Shown: positions 7,413 through 15,883 of the stretch, in pieces
Position numbering within the stretch: the first letter of the stretch is position 1
How the letters are laid out: every line of letters begins with the position of its first letter
Assembly: GCA_030592575.1 (NCBI GenBank)
Contig: JAUVIV010000013.1
Coordinates: 1-38,218 of the forward strand
Origin: a bacterium
GTDB taxonomy: Bacteria > Hydrothermota > UBA3073 > JACQXS01
Direction of reading: 5' to 3'
Length of the DNA: 38,218 nucleotides
Notes under the pieces: model-generated
Told to the model about the DNA's origin: nothing
The model's database searches: none
Seen by the model: the letters and a program-made list of their open reading frames with translations, nothing else
Made by a program: the position numbers and the translations under genes

Positions 7413-8089
7413 TTTGTGAACTTGAATTTGGAGAATGGAAGAAAATTTTTTCTTCCTGCCCGATTGAATTAAAACCCAACCTTTTGGATTTTGTTGTTTT
7501 TAAACTCAATACGGGAGAGGAAATAGGAAAAGTAGTTAAAGTTATGGAATCTGGTAAAACTTCAACTACCATACTTAGACTTACAAACCAAGAAGATATT
7601 GAACAGGATATAAAAAATAGAAAGGAAGAAACAGAAGCTTACAAATTCTGCAAGAAAAAAGTAAGGGAACTTAAGATTCCAATAAAAGTAGCATCTGTTC
7701 ATGTTCAATTTGATCAATCTTTTCTTCAAATTGACTTTCTTTCCGAAAAAAGAATTGGACTCAAGGATCTTATGAGTGAACTTGCAAAAATTTACAAAAG
7801 ACGTATAGAATTTCGCCAAATAGGTGTTCGCACTTATGCAAAACGATTTGATGCTTATGGTGTTTGTGGGAAACAGCTTTGTTGTTCTAAATTTCTTAAA
7901 GAGTTTCAGCCAATTACTATTAATACCGTAAAGCTTCAAAATCTTTCTTGCGGTGCAGGAAAACTTACGGGTGTTTGCGGGAGGCTTATGTGTTGTCTCG
8001 CATACGAAAAGAAATTTTACGAAGAAAAGAAAAAATTAGAAAAACAAGAGCAAAAACAAGAGCAAAAACAAGAACAAAAACAAAAATGA
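7409..8089 (+). CDS. ricT: RicT/YaaT-like PSP1-domain protein
   Basis: This 226-residue PSP1-family protein has the conserved cysteine clusters CGKQLCCSKFL and GVCGRLMCCL. In Bacillus RicT (YaaT) such cysteines take part in an Fe-S-containing complex that influences RNA processing and development. That function is known from the family and not shown here. The ATG overlaps the holB stop, and its own stop overlaps the metG ATG. The last ~18 residues are a low-complexity EQKQ repeat encoded by a 12-nt tandem repeat (8047-8085), which also forms the DNA just before metG. This tail is probably variable between strains. Confidence 0.88.
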   Translation: MICELEFGEWKKIFSSCPIELKPNLLDFVVFKLNTGEEIGKVVKVMESGKTSTTILRLTNQEDIEQDIKNRKEETEAYKFCKKKVRELKIPIKVASVHVQFDQSFLQIDFLSEKRIGLKDLMSELAKIYKRRIEFRQIGVRTYAKRFDAYGVCGKQLCCSKFLKEFQPITINTVKLQNLSCGAGKLTGVCGRLMCCLAYEKKFYEEKKKLEKQEQKQEQKQEQKQK

Positions 8090-10092
8090 ACCGTATACTT
8101 ATAACTTCTGCACTCCCTTTTGCGAACGGACAAGTTCATATAGGGCAACTTGCCGGGTGTTATCTTCCAGCCGACATATATTTTAAGTACCAAAAACTTA
8201 GAAAAAGGGATGTAATTCATATATGCGGAGCCGATGAACACGGTGTGCTTATTAGTTTAAAAGCACTTCGCGAAAAAACTACACCAAAAGAAATTGTAGA
8301 CAGATATTATTTAGACATCAAAGAGAGTCTTGAGAATTTTGGCATAGAATATACTAATTTTTCGAGAACCACAAGACCTTTGCATTACAAAACTGCACAG
8401 GATTTCTTTCTTAACCTTCATAAAAAAGGATATTTAACACCTAAAACTTCCGAACATTTATATTGTGAAACCTGTGAACGATGGCTTCCGGAAAGATTTG
8501 TCGAGGGTATTTGCCCCTATTGTGATAGTCCTGATGCAAGAGGCGACCAATGCGAAAGTTGTGGAAGATGGCTTGAACCTACTATGCTCAAAGAACCAAA
8601 ATGTCAAATGTGTGGGAACGCTCCTATTATACGTAAAACTGAACATTGGTGTCTTCGATTGGATCTCCTTCAACCAAAACTCAAGAAATGGATTAAAGCA
8701 AAAAAAGGATGGAGAGAAAATGTGACTAAATTTGTTGACACCTGGTTACGTGAGGGACTTGAGCCACGACCTGTTACAAGAGATATTAACTGGGGAGTTC
8801 CTGTTCCACTTCCTGATGCCAAAGATAAAGTTATATATGTTTGGTTTGAAAATTTAATCGGATATATTTCTTCAACTATTGAGTGGAACCCGGAAGGATG
8901 GAAAGATTATTGGCTTAATCAGAATACCGAACTCGTTCATTTTATTGCTAAAGATAACATTGTGTTTCACGCAATTGTATGGCCCTCTATGCTTCTTGCT
9001 CATGGAGATTTTGTTATGCCTACTCAAATCCCAGCCAATGAATTTTTAAACCTTGAAGGACGAAAATTATCAACCTCGAGAAATAGAGCTGTTTGGCTTC
9101 CCGAATATCTCCAAGAATTTGAACCAGACCCTCTAAGGTACGCACTTACCATAAATGCTCCTGAAAAAGGTGATGTTGATTTTACATGGGATGATTTCTT
9201 GGCTAAAAACAATTATGAATTATCGGATATACTTGGTAATTTTGTTAACCGAACATTGCTCTTTATTACTAAACATTTAGACGGTAAGCTTCCATGTCCA
9301 TCAGCATACACGGAAGAAGATAAAAAATTACTTGAAAAAATTGAACATACACGTGATTCCGTTAGCTTGACTATTGAACGTTTTGAATTCAAAAAGTCTC
9401 TAAAAACTATAATGGCTCTTGTAAAAGAAGGGAATAGATATTTTGATCACAATAAGCCCTGGCTTAAAAACGAGAGAACGGATAATATTATTTATGTTTG
9501 TAGTACACTTATTGCAAATCTTAGTATTCTTATTCAACCATTCCTTCCGTTTACGGCTAAGTCTATCCGAGATATGCTTGATGTAGGAACTGATTATCCG
9601 TTTGACTGGGATAGTATTGGCAAATTTAAGCTTCCAAAAGGTATGTCAATAAAGAAGCCTAAGATATTATTCAAAAAAATAGAAAAGAGCGTAATAGAAA
9701 TCCAAAAGCAAAAACTTGTAAAAGCTACAACTTCAGAGACTACAAATGAAGCGGAAGAAATACAAAAAACTCAAATCTCTTTTGAAGATTTTGAAAAGTC
9801 AGATATTCGTGTAGCAGAAATTCTTTCTGCCTCCAAAATTAAAGGAGCTAAGAAACTCCTGAAGTTGACAATCTCTCTTGGCAAAGAGACTCGCCAAGTT
9901 ATAGCCGGTATTGCAGAAGGCTATTCTCCCGAGGAGCTTGTGGGCAAAAAAGTAGCGGCACTTACCAATCTTGAACCCAGAACCATATATGGAGAGCGTT
10001 CAGAAGCTATGTTACTTGCCGCAGTTCATAACAATAAACCAATCCTTATTATTCCGGACAAAGATAGTGCTCCAGGTTCTTCTATTTCATAG
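8086..10092 (+). CDS. metG: Methionyl-tRNA synthetase with C-terminal tRNA-binding domain
   Basis: This class I aminoacyl-tRNA synthetase charges tRNA-Met and is 668 residues long. It has PFANGQVHIGQ (HIGH motif), a zinc domain with four Cys pairs (CETC, CPYC, CESC, CQMC), and KLSTS as the KMSKS equivalent in the ROSSMANN-fold catalytic region. The anticodon-binding helices follow. From about residue 560 there is an EMAP-II/Trbp111-like domain (FEDFEKSDIRVAEI ... EAMLLAA), as in many dimeric bacterial MetRS. I start at 8086, where the ATG overlaps the ricT stop and gives MNRILITSALPFANG. The reading frame extends upstream to 7948, but only as a Lys/Arg-rich out-of-frame reading of ricT. Confidence 0.95.
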   Translation: MNRILITSALPFANGQVHIGQLAGCYLPADIYFKYQKLRKRDVIHICGADEHGVLISLKALREKTTPKEIVDRYYLDIKESLENFGIEYTNFSRTTRPLHYKTAQDFFLNLHKKGYLTPKTSEHLYCETCERWLPERFVEGICPYCDSPDARGDQCESCGRWLEPTMLKEPKCQMCGNAPIIRKTEHWCLRLDLLQPKLKKWIKAKKGWRENVTKFVDTWLREGLEPRPVTRDINWGVPVPLPDAKDKVIYVWFENLIGYISSTIEWNPEGWKDYWLNQNTELVHFIAKDNIVFHAIVWPSMLLAHGDFVMPTQIPANEFLNLEGRKLSTSRNRAVWLPEYLQEFEPDPLRYALTINAPEKGDVDFTWDDFLAKNNYELSDILGNFVNRTLLFITKHLDGKLPCPSAYTEEDKKLLEKIEHTRDSVSLTIERFEFKKSLKTIMALVKEGNRYFDHNKPWLKNERTDNIIYVCSTLIANLSILIQPFLPFTAKSIRDMLDVGTDYPFDWDSIGKFKLPKGMSIKKPKILFKKIEKSVIEIQKQKLVKATTSETTNEAEEIQKTQISFEDFEKSDIRVAEILSASKIKGAKKLLKLTISLGKETRQVIAGIAEGYSPEELVGKKVAALTNLEPRTIYGERSEAMLLAAVHNNKPILIIPDKDSAPGSSIS

Positions 10093-10200
10093 AGAAAAAC
10101 ACAGAGTTGCATAATTTGCCTCAAATGAGATAAAAGATAAAGTTTTGGTGCGGAATGTGAATAAATTGAATCATAGAAACTCCTTTCATTACTAAAAAGC

Positions 10201-10228
10201 TTGACAATTTTTTAAACTAAATTATAAT
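10201..10228 (+). promoter_or_regulatory. Consensus sigma-70-type promoter
   Basis: TTGACA at 10201-10206, a 16-nt spacer and TATAAT at 10223-10228. It should drive the gene at 10287 with a leader of about 50 nt that contains an AAGGAG 5-6 nt before the ATG. Confidence 0.75.
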
Positions 10229-10286
10229 CCGACCTTATATGTAATACAGGAAGCTTATTAATGAACTTTAAAATCAAGGAGTTAAT

Positions 10287-11201
10287 ATGAAGCACAATAC
10301 ACATATTTATCTTGCTCATAAGAGCATTGAATTTTTGTATGATTCTCTTGGTGATTTACGGCAAATAAACGGCAAAAAAGTGAATGCGAGGAAAAAGCAA
10401 AAAATTAGACGAGAAGCGAAATCTCTTCAAAGGATATTCATTTCTCATCTTGATAGAATCTCGGAAGCCAGTTGGGCTCCTGACGATATTATATGTGATA
10501 AATCTATTTTTCATATTTTCAAGCTTTTTACAGAAGATGAATTTTCTGATTTCAATGACTATGCAAAAAAAACTTATAAATTAAATAACAAAAACTATTA
10601 TCTTGCATCAGGTAGCGGAGGATTGCCTTATAAAATAGATCATCTTTCAAGGATAATCAGCGATATGCTAAAATTACGCAAGTATAATGACAGTTTCTCT
10701 ATGCAACAAATAATGTATCAATTTTTCCTTTTGTCACATTATATAATTGATGCTCATGTTCCGATGCATTGTGATATTAGAGACGATAATCCGGGTAAGA
10801 ACAAACCTAAAAACGGGAAATATTATAAAGATAGATGGCATGGGAAACTTGAGCAAATATGGGAAAAAGCTTGTACTCCAATTGGGATATCAGAAGGCAT
10901 TATTACTCGTGAACGGTCAAAAGATAGCTTAGATAAAACGTCTTATTCGCCATTGGTTACTTTTGATATTGATAAAGATGTAAAAGATATAAAAACATAT
11001 TGTTTAGAACCAAGAGATTTAATGGATTATACAATAAGACTTTGCATTAACTCAAAAGAACGTAATCTACGATTGTTTCCAATTTCAGATCCAAATGATA
11101 TGCAGGAAAAAGAATTAAAAAAACTTACTCGGAAAATATTTGCAGATTCTATTGGTAATCTTGTTTCTATCTGGGTTTGTATTTGGTGCCAAAACCAATA
11201 A
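10287..11201 (+). CDS. Phospholipase C / P1-nuclease-fold protein
   Basis: The 304-residue protein has the spacing of metal-binding residues seen in zinc-dependent phospholipase C and S1/P1 nucleases. These are an N-terminal HIYLAHKSIEFL, EASWAPDD, then LLSHYIIDAHVPMHCDIRDD, then RWHGKLEQIWE. In the families these His and Asp residues bind a trinuclear zinc site. No signal peptide is evident, unlike most secreted members, so it may act in the cytoplasm or leave by another route. The substrate is unknown. It has its own strong promoter and Shine-Dalgarno, and the YchF-like gene follows after 28 nt, probably in the same transcript. Confidence 0.6.
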   Translation: MKHNTHIYLAHKSIEFLYDSLGDLRQINGKKVNARKKQKIRREAKSLQRIFISHLDRISEASWAPDDIICDKSIFHIFKLFTEDEFSDFNDYAKKTYKLNNKNYYLASGSGGLPYKIDHLSRIISDMLKLRKYNDSFSMQQIMYQFFLLSHYIIDAHVPMHCDIRDDNPGKNKPKNGKYYKDRWHGKLEQIWEKACTPIGISEGIITRERSKDSLDKTSYSPLVTFDIDKDVKDIKTYCLEPRDLMDYTIRLCINSKERNLRLFPISDPNDMQEKELKKLTRKIFADSIGNLVSIWVCIWCQNQ

Positions 11202-11229
11202 TATAAAAATAAAAAAAGGAGAGTAAAAA

Positions 11230-11922
11230 ATGAAAATCGCTCATACAGGATTGAATATATCTGAAGGAAAAGTTAAATATGATGACCCGATAGTTCTTGC
11301 TCTTGCAGATAAGTTTTTGCCAAAGAAAGTTACGCCGTATTATTTTGATTTCATATCTGATAATTACGAAGCTGCTGACATTATAGTAGTTGCACGTGAC
11401 CAAATACTTGACTTGCTTATTCATGATATTGATAAGTTGGAAAATCGTCGTGAGCGTATTTCTGAGCCAGATGAGCGAGCTATACTTGACCGAATTCTTC
11501 TCAGCATGGAAGAAGAAACTCCTTTATGCGACAAGACATTTACTGATTCTGATAGAGAATACTTGCAAAAACTTTCGCTCATAAGCATTAAACCTACACT
11601 CCTTATTGATGGCGATACAGTTGATATGAAAGAGTTTATACCACGTGCTATGGAAAAAGCCGATCATATGTTTTTCTATACGGCAGGCAAAGAGGAAGTT
11701 CATGCATGGCTTATTCATTGTGGGGATGATGCAAAAACTTGTGCAGGGAAGATTCATACCGATTTAGCACGAGGATTTATCAAAGCGGAAATCGTTACGG
11801 TTGATAATATGCTTAAATGTCACAGTATGAACGATGCTGGTAAACGTGGCTTGAGTCAGCTTGTAGATAAAGATTTTATTATTCCGGCTAATACTGTTAT
11901 TGATATTCGCTTCAACGTCTAA
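11230..11922 (+). CDS. YchF-like protein lacking the GTPase domain (helical + TGS/DUF933 part)
   Basis: The 230-residue protein matches the C-terminal two thirds of the YchF/OLA1 ATPase/GTPase. A helical segment (DIDKLENRRER ... ERAILDRILLSMEE, about residues 65-115) leads into KPTLLIDG. The TGS-like end follows, with FFYTAGKEEVHAW, AGKIHTDLARGFIKAEIV and DKDFIIPANTVIDIRFNV. The usual N-terminal G domain with its P-loop and NKxE motif is absent; about 55 residues (starting MKIAHTGLNISEG) replace it. In full YchF this end contacts the ribosome, so a nucleotide-independent RNA or ribosome-binding role is possible, but that is inference. An AAAGGAGAG precedes the ATG. It is not simply a truncated gene fragment: the start, Shine-Dalgarno and length all look intact. 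Confidence 0.7.
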   Translation: MKIAHTGLNISEGKVKYDDPIVLALADKFLPKKVTPYYFDFISDNYEAADIIVVARDQILDLLIHDIDKLENRRERISEPDERAILDRILLSMEEETPLCDKTFTDSDREYLQKLSLISIKPTLLIDGDTVDMKEFIPRAMEKADHMFFYTAGKEEVHAWLIHCGDDAKTCAGKIHTDLARGFIKAEIVTVDNMLKCHSMNDAGKRGLSQLVDKDFIIPANTVIDIRFNV

Positions 11923-11984
11923 ATTACTGTATTTTTAATATTTGCAATCCGATTGGTTTCTCTGTTATGTAGCAACTAAAGCAG

Positions 11985-13673
11985 ATGTTTGATAAGAAAG
12001 GAATTAAGTATCTTCTTATAATTATTCCCATTTCTTTTTTAATATATGTATTTACAGGGCAAGCTTTCTTTTCTACTCATCCTGTGTTTAATTATTATAT
12101 CCAACAATTACACGGGGTAATTCTTTTCCTTCCTGTCGTCATATTCTTATATAATATTTTGCCTTTAAGAAAAATTCTTGATTACAGTAAATACCTGCGA
12201 AATGTTAAAGAAATTCATTTTCTTATTGGGATTTTTTTAATTTCAATTATTGCTACAAACTTGATTTCTTATTATTTATACGATCATATTCCACAAGGTG
12301 ATGATGTTACGGCATTTTATCAAGCAAAAATCATTGCTTCGGGAGAAAGATGGATTCCTCCTCCTAAATACCCACAATTCTTTATAAAAGAAATGGTGCA
12401 AAATAATAACAAATGGTCATGGATGAAGCCAATAGGACATGCGCTCTTGCTTAGTATTGGAGTTCTGCTGAAAATTTCCTGGATAATTTGTCCACTTCTC
12501 GCTTCTTTGTCGCTCTTAATTTTTTATTTCTTGCTTAAAAATGTATTTAATTCTATTACTGCACGAGTAGGAACTGTCTTTCTTTTACTTTCTCCAACTT
12601 TTCTTTTTGTTTCTTCTTCAATGTTGCCACAAAATTCAGGATTTTTTTTCTCTCTACTCTCTACATTTTTTATTGCAAAAACCATAAAAACAAAAAAAGC
12701 TATTTATTCTCTATTTTCGGGACTATCTATAGGATTTGCTTTTTTCTCAAGACCTCAGTTACCAACAGTGTTCTTAATCATTTTGTTTGTCTTTTTATGT
12801 ATCTCGGTTATCAGAAATAAAGAATTAACAATTTATCCTGCCTTTCTTTTTGTATTAGGATTTATGCCTTTTCTCTTTCTTCAATTGATTGACAACTATC
12901 TTCTTACGGGTAATCCTTTCCGTTATGGATATTGGTTGTATAGCCTGAAAGCCAATGCTATGGGATTTGGAGCAGGGAGGGGAAGTTCAAGTTTTGGAAT
13001 TTATGGGCATAATTTTACGAAAGCAATTATTAATCTTATTTACAATGGGTTTGCTTGGTCGTTACATCTTTTCGGATGGCCACTACTATCACTTGTTTTC
13101 ATTCCTATTCCCTTTATAAAAAAGACAAAAAACCAATGGGAGCTTCTTGCAATGGGACTTATTATGGGAACTACAATATTTTGGATGTTTTATTGGTTTC
13201 ATGGCATAAGTCCTATGGGGCCAAAATATTATTATGAAATTACTCCTTTTCTTGTCATACTCACGGTAAGAGGAATTGATAGATTGAAAATTAATATAAG
13301 ACCGTTAATTACTTTGTTTTTTCTTATAAATATTTTTGTTTACATCCCACAGACTACAAAGGTTTTCGGTAAGTGGGGAACAAATCTAAATTGCTACAAC
13401 CTCGTAAAAAAAGAGGAAATTCATAATACCATAGTGTTTGTCAGGAACCTACAGAGTTCTCCTAAAATGAAGTATTTTTTGATAAACCTATTTAATTATT
13501 CTTCAGTTAGTTTTAGGAATGCACTTAATCTTGAAGAAGGAGACATCATATATGCTAAGGATTTAGGAGAAGAGGAAAATAAACTTTTAATAAAACTATA
13601 TCCTGATAGAAAAGTCTATCTTTTTGAATACTTAGATGAAACTCATTATCATCTCAAACCCTTAAACTATTGA
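11985..13673 (+). CDS. GT-C fold membrane glycosyltransferase (GT39/ArnT-like)
   Basis: This 562-residue integral membrane protein has about ten or more hydrophobic segments and a first periplasmic loop with HIPQGDDVTAFYQAK. Its acidic pair is typical of polyprenyl-phosphate-sugar-dependent GT-C enzymes of the PMT/ArnT type. Such proteins move sugars from lipid carriers to lipids, proteins or cell-surface glycans on the outer side of the inner membrane. The donor and acceptor are unknown. The last residues, LKPLNY, and the stop codon are encoded by an 8/16-bp repeat found elsewhere in the window. It is convergent with two glycosyltransferase genes on the other strand. No clear Shine-Dalgarno is visible. 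Confidence 0.75.
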   Translation: MFDKKGIKYLLIIIPISFLIYVFTGQAFFSTHPVFNYYIQQLHGVILFLPVVIFLYNILPLRKILDYSKYLRNVKEIHFLIGIFLISIIATNLISYYLYDHIPQGDDVTAFYQAKIIASGERWIPPPKYPQFFIKEMVQNNNKWSWMKPIGHALLLSIGVLLKISWIICPLLASLSLLIFYFLLKNVFNSITARVGTVFLLLSPTFLFVSSSMLPQNSGFFFSLLSTFFIAKTIKTKKAIYSLFSGLSIGFAFFSRPQLPTVFLIILFVFLCISVIRNKELTIYPAFLFVLGFMPFLFLQLIDNYLLTGNPFRYGYWLYSLKANAMGFGAGRGSSSFGIYGHNFTKAIINLIYNGFAWSLHLFGWPLLSLVFIPIPFIKKTKNQWELLAMGLIMGTTIFWMFYWFHGISPMGPKYYYEITPFLVILTVRGIDRLKINIRPLITLFFLINIFVYIPQTTKVFGKWGTNLNCYNLVKKEEIHNTIVFVRNLQSSPKMKYFLINLFNYSSVSFRNALNLEEGDIIYAKDLGEEENKLLIKLYPDRKVYLFEYLDETHYHLKPLNY

Positions 13674-13692
13674 ACCTTTAAGCCTTAAACTC
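13653..13692. repeat. 8/16-bp repeat, glycosyltransferase-tail locus
   Basis: Half-units related to CTTAAACC/CTTGAACC follow one another: CTCAAACC, CTTAAACT, ATTGAACC, TTTAAGCC, TTAAACTC. They overlap the last codons and stop of the upstream gene. The family matches the repeats at 32051-32130 and 35817-35864. Confidence 0.6.
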
Positions 13693-13742
13693 TTACTCTC
13701 CTTACCTTCTGAGATAGGCAGATATCCTTTACTCTCTGCGTT

Positions 13743-14480
13743 TTATTTTATCTTAAATATTTGCAATCCGATAGTTCTCCAGACCACATAATAAATAAGT
13801 CGTAATAGGATAGCTATTCCATACTGCACGCTGTTGGAAAAATCTATTGAGGAAGCCTCTTTAAAATATCTTGTCGGAACAGGAACTTCTTTTATCTTGA
13901 ATTTTTGAGCAACAATTTGAATTATTATTTCCGTATCAAACACGAAATTATTAGAATTTAAATTAAAAGAAATTTTCTCCAAAAGCTCTCTACTATATGC
14001 TCTATATCCTGTATGATATTCCGAAAGTTTCTGCCCAAGTACTAAATTTTCTACAATTGTTAAAGTCCTATTGCCAAAATATTTATACCATGGCATACCT
14101 CTTTTGATGGCATTCTTGGCCAATATTCTGGATCCTAATACGCAATCGCATTTCCCGTTTTTTATAGGTTTCACGATATGAGGCAATAAACTTGGTGCAT
14201 ATTGATAATCAGGATGAAGCATTACTACTATGCCTGCATTTTCTTTAATTGCTTCTTTGTAACAAGTTTTTTGATTTGCACCATACCCTAAATTTTGTTT
14301 GTGTACTATTACTTTAAGCCCTAATTTTTTGCCTATTTCTACTGTTTTATCTTTGCTGGCATCATCAACTAATATTATTTTATCTACAAAGCCTTTCGGA
14401 ATATCATTGTACGTTTTGGCAAGCGTTCTCTCAGCATTATATGCTGGCATTACCACTATTATTTTTTTCTTTTTAGCCAT
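13743..14480 (-). CDS. Family 2 glycosyltransferase (dolichol-phosphate mannosyltransferase-like)
   Basis: This 245-residue GT-A enzyme has VVMPAYNAERTL at the N-terminus, the VDDASKDKT motif, and HPDYQY at the metal-binding DxD position. GSR and HTGYRAYSRE follow, as in polyprenyl-phosphate glycosyltransferases. These enzymes make lipid-linked sugar donors (for example from UDP- or GDP-sugars) used by GT-C transferases. That fits its neighbour: its start overlaps the end of a GT39-like membrane transferase gene by 22 nt, so the two are probably translationally coupled and act in series. The exact sugar is unknown. There are no C-terminal membrane helices beyond a weak hydrophobic stretch. 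Confidence 0.85.
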   Translation of the reverse strand: MAKKKKIIVVMPAYNAERTLAKTYNDIPKGFVDKIILVDDASKDKTVEIGKKLGLKVIVHKQNLGYGANQKTCYKEAIKENAGIVVMLHPDYQYAPSLLPHIVKPIKNGKCDCVLGSRILAKNAIKRGMPWYKYFGNRTLTIVENLVLGQKLSEYHTGYRAYSRELLEKISFNLNSNNFVFDTEIIIQIVAQKFKIKEVPVPTRYFKEASSIDFSNSVQYGIAILLRLIYYVVWRTIGLQIFKIK

Positions 14481-15796
14481 AATGTGCTTGTTGCCAAAAG
14501 ATAAATATAAGGAATCAATGGTAGCCGAAAACGACTTTCATTAACAACCCCTGAAAAGATAAAAAAGTAACCAATAATAAGGATAAAAAGTAAATTAGGA
14601 TATTGAGGTGAACGCATAAAGCCTATAACGGCTAAAAGCAAAAAGCTTATAATTACAAGACTCTCGATTCCTGTAGATAGTACTATTATGGATTTGAGAA
14701 TTGAACTTTCTTTGTTTTCAAAAACGAATCTTGACAAGCGAGATTGAGTAACATCTCTTCCAATCGTTCTTAAAATAATATCATCTGATTTCGTTGATAG
14801 AAATATGTGGAATGCTTTTTTGAAATGGATAAATGTATATCGGAATGGGCTTTTTAAGATTCTTTTAATTGCTATTTTTTGTGCTTGACGAGAAAGTTGC
14901 AAGGGATTAGTTGTTGAAAAATCTAACTTTTTTTGTAATTTGTCTCTCGCTTCTTGAAGACTAATTCCCAATTCCTCGGATTCTAAAATGCTTGCATTAA
15001 AAATTAGTAAATTACATCCTTGAATTGAGGTAAAGAGAGGTAAATTATATACTTTAACGTTTCTTGCTATCCACGGTAAAATAGGCAGAAAAAATAAAAT
15101 CAAAAAAATAATTCCCTTTTTGAAATTGCCTTGCAGAAAAACTAATGGAATAAAAATATAAAAAGCAATAGGTCTTATAAGGGCTGAAATGCCAAAAATC
15201 AAGCCAGTACATGGATTTTTGTTTTTGAGAAACAACCAACTACCCAGAAGAATACAAAATACAAAAAGTGTTTCTGCCATAAAAAGAGACGAGAAAAGTA
15301 TGCTTGTAGGATTTAACGAAAATAAAAATGCAGGTATTATTCCTGCCCAATAGCCATAAGAATTGTTTTCAGAACCGTTTTTTTTGTCCCAGATATTCTT
15401 GCCAATAAGGTAAATAAGATAAATACTCGCAGTGCTTAAAAACACCTGAATTAACATAACTATCCAATCTTTCAATGGTTTGCTGGTAGATGTTTTGGTG
15501 TCATCTCCAGGGAAAAGAGAATAAATTGCTGTAATAAAAAAAGGATATCCCGGGGTCCTGAATGCTACTGGTTCTGAATTCCATGAAAATCTATGATGTT
15601 TCAACATATTTAATGCCAAAGCTTTATATTCCTGAGAATCATGCGGGGAATTTCCTTGAAAATAAAATAGTTCCGAGGGAAGCTTGCCTTTAAAATCGGT
15701 ATAATCAAAATTAGGATTTCTTAAAAGAAATCCCAACCTAATAAAAAAACCAAGACAGAGTACACCAATGATTAGATAATTAGATTTATTAAACAC
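14459..15796 (-). CDS. GT39-family membrane glycosyltransferase
   Basis: The 445-residue multi-span protein has an N-terminal transmembrane helix (YLIIGVLCLGFFIRLGFLL). A periplasmic loop follows, with SPHDSQEYKALALNMLKHHRF and RTPGYPFFITAIYSLF, the layout of dolichyl-phosphate-mannose-protein mannosyltransferase/ArnT-like enzymes. It likely uses a polyprenyl-phosphate sugar made by the overlapping downstream GT2 enzyme. The start codon is GTG (15796); no ATG fits before the first helix. The C-terminal segment has further membrane spans and ends in a basic LWLKRKK. It is unlike the GT-C protein at 11985-13673 in sequence, so the two are not recent duplicates. Confidence 0.78.
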   Translation of the reverse strand: MFNKSNYLIIGVLCLGFFIRLGFLLRNPNFDYTDFKGKLPSELFYFQGNSPHDSQEYKALALNMLKHHRFSWNSEPVAFRTPGYPFFITAIYSLFPGDDTKTSTSKPLKDWIVMLIQVFLSTASIYLIYLIGKNIWDKKNGSENNSYGYWAGIIPAFLFSLNPTSILFSSLFMAETLFVFCILLGSWLFLKNKNPCTGLIFGISALIRPIAFYIFIPLVFLQGNFKKGIIFLILFFLPILPWIARNVKVYNLPLFTSIQGCNLLIFNASILESEELGISLQEARDKLQKKLDFSTTNPLQLSRQAQKIAIKRILKSPFRYTFIHFKKAFHIFLSTKSDDIILRTIGRDVTQSRLSRFVFENKESSILKSIIVLSTGIESLVIISFLLLAVIGFMRSPQYPNLLFILIIGYFFIFSGVVNESRFRLPLIPYIYLLATSTLWLKRKK

Positions 15797-15809
15797 TGGG
15801 ATTTGTCGT

Positions 15810-15826
15810 TACGGTTCTTAACCGTG
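15810..15826. repeat. Small palindrome upstream of the GT39 gene
   Basis: ACGGTT-CTT-AACCGT at 15811-15825 has a perfect 6-bp stem with a 3-nt loop. It could be a REP-like element or a weak transcription signal between the V-ATPase gene and the glycosyltransferase gene. It is not followed by a clear T-tract. Confidence 0.4.
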
Positions 15827-15883
15827 TAAAAATAATTAAATTAAATTTTTACCTACTTCTAATTACAAGAGTGCGTCTTTGGT

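Noticed and set aside
7948-8085. Upstream extension of metG
   Set aside because: It is the out-of-frame reading of ricT with a Lys/Arg/Thr-rich artefact; MetRS proteins begin near the ATG at 8086.
13700-13745. Terminator between the convergent glycosyltransferase genes
   Set aside because: GCAGA and TCTGC can pair before a T-rich stretch, but the stem is only 5 bp with a 12-nt loop, too weak to call.
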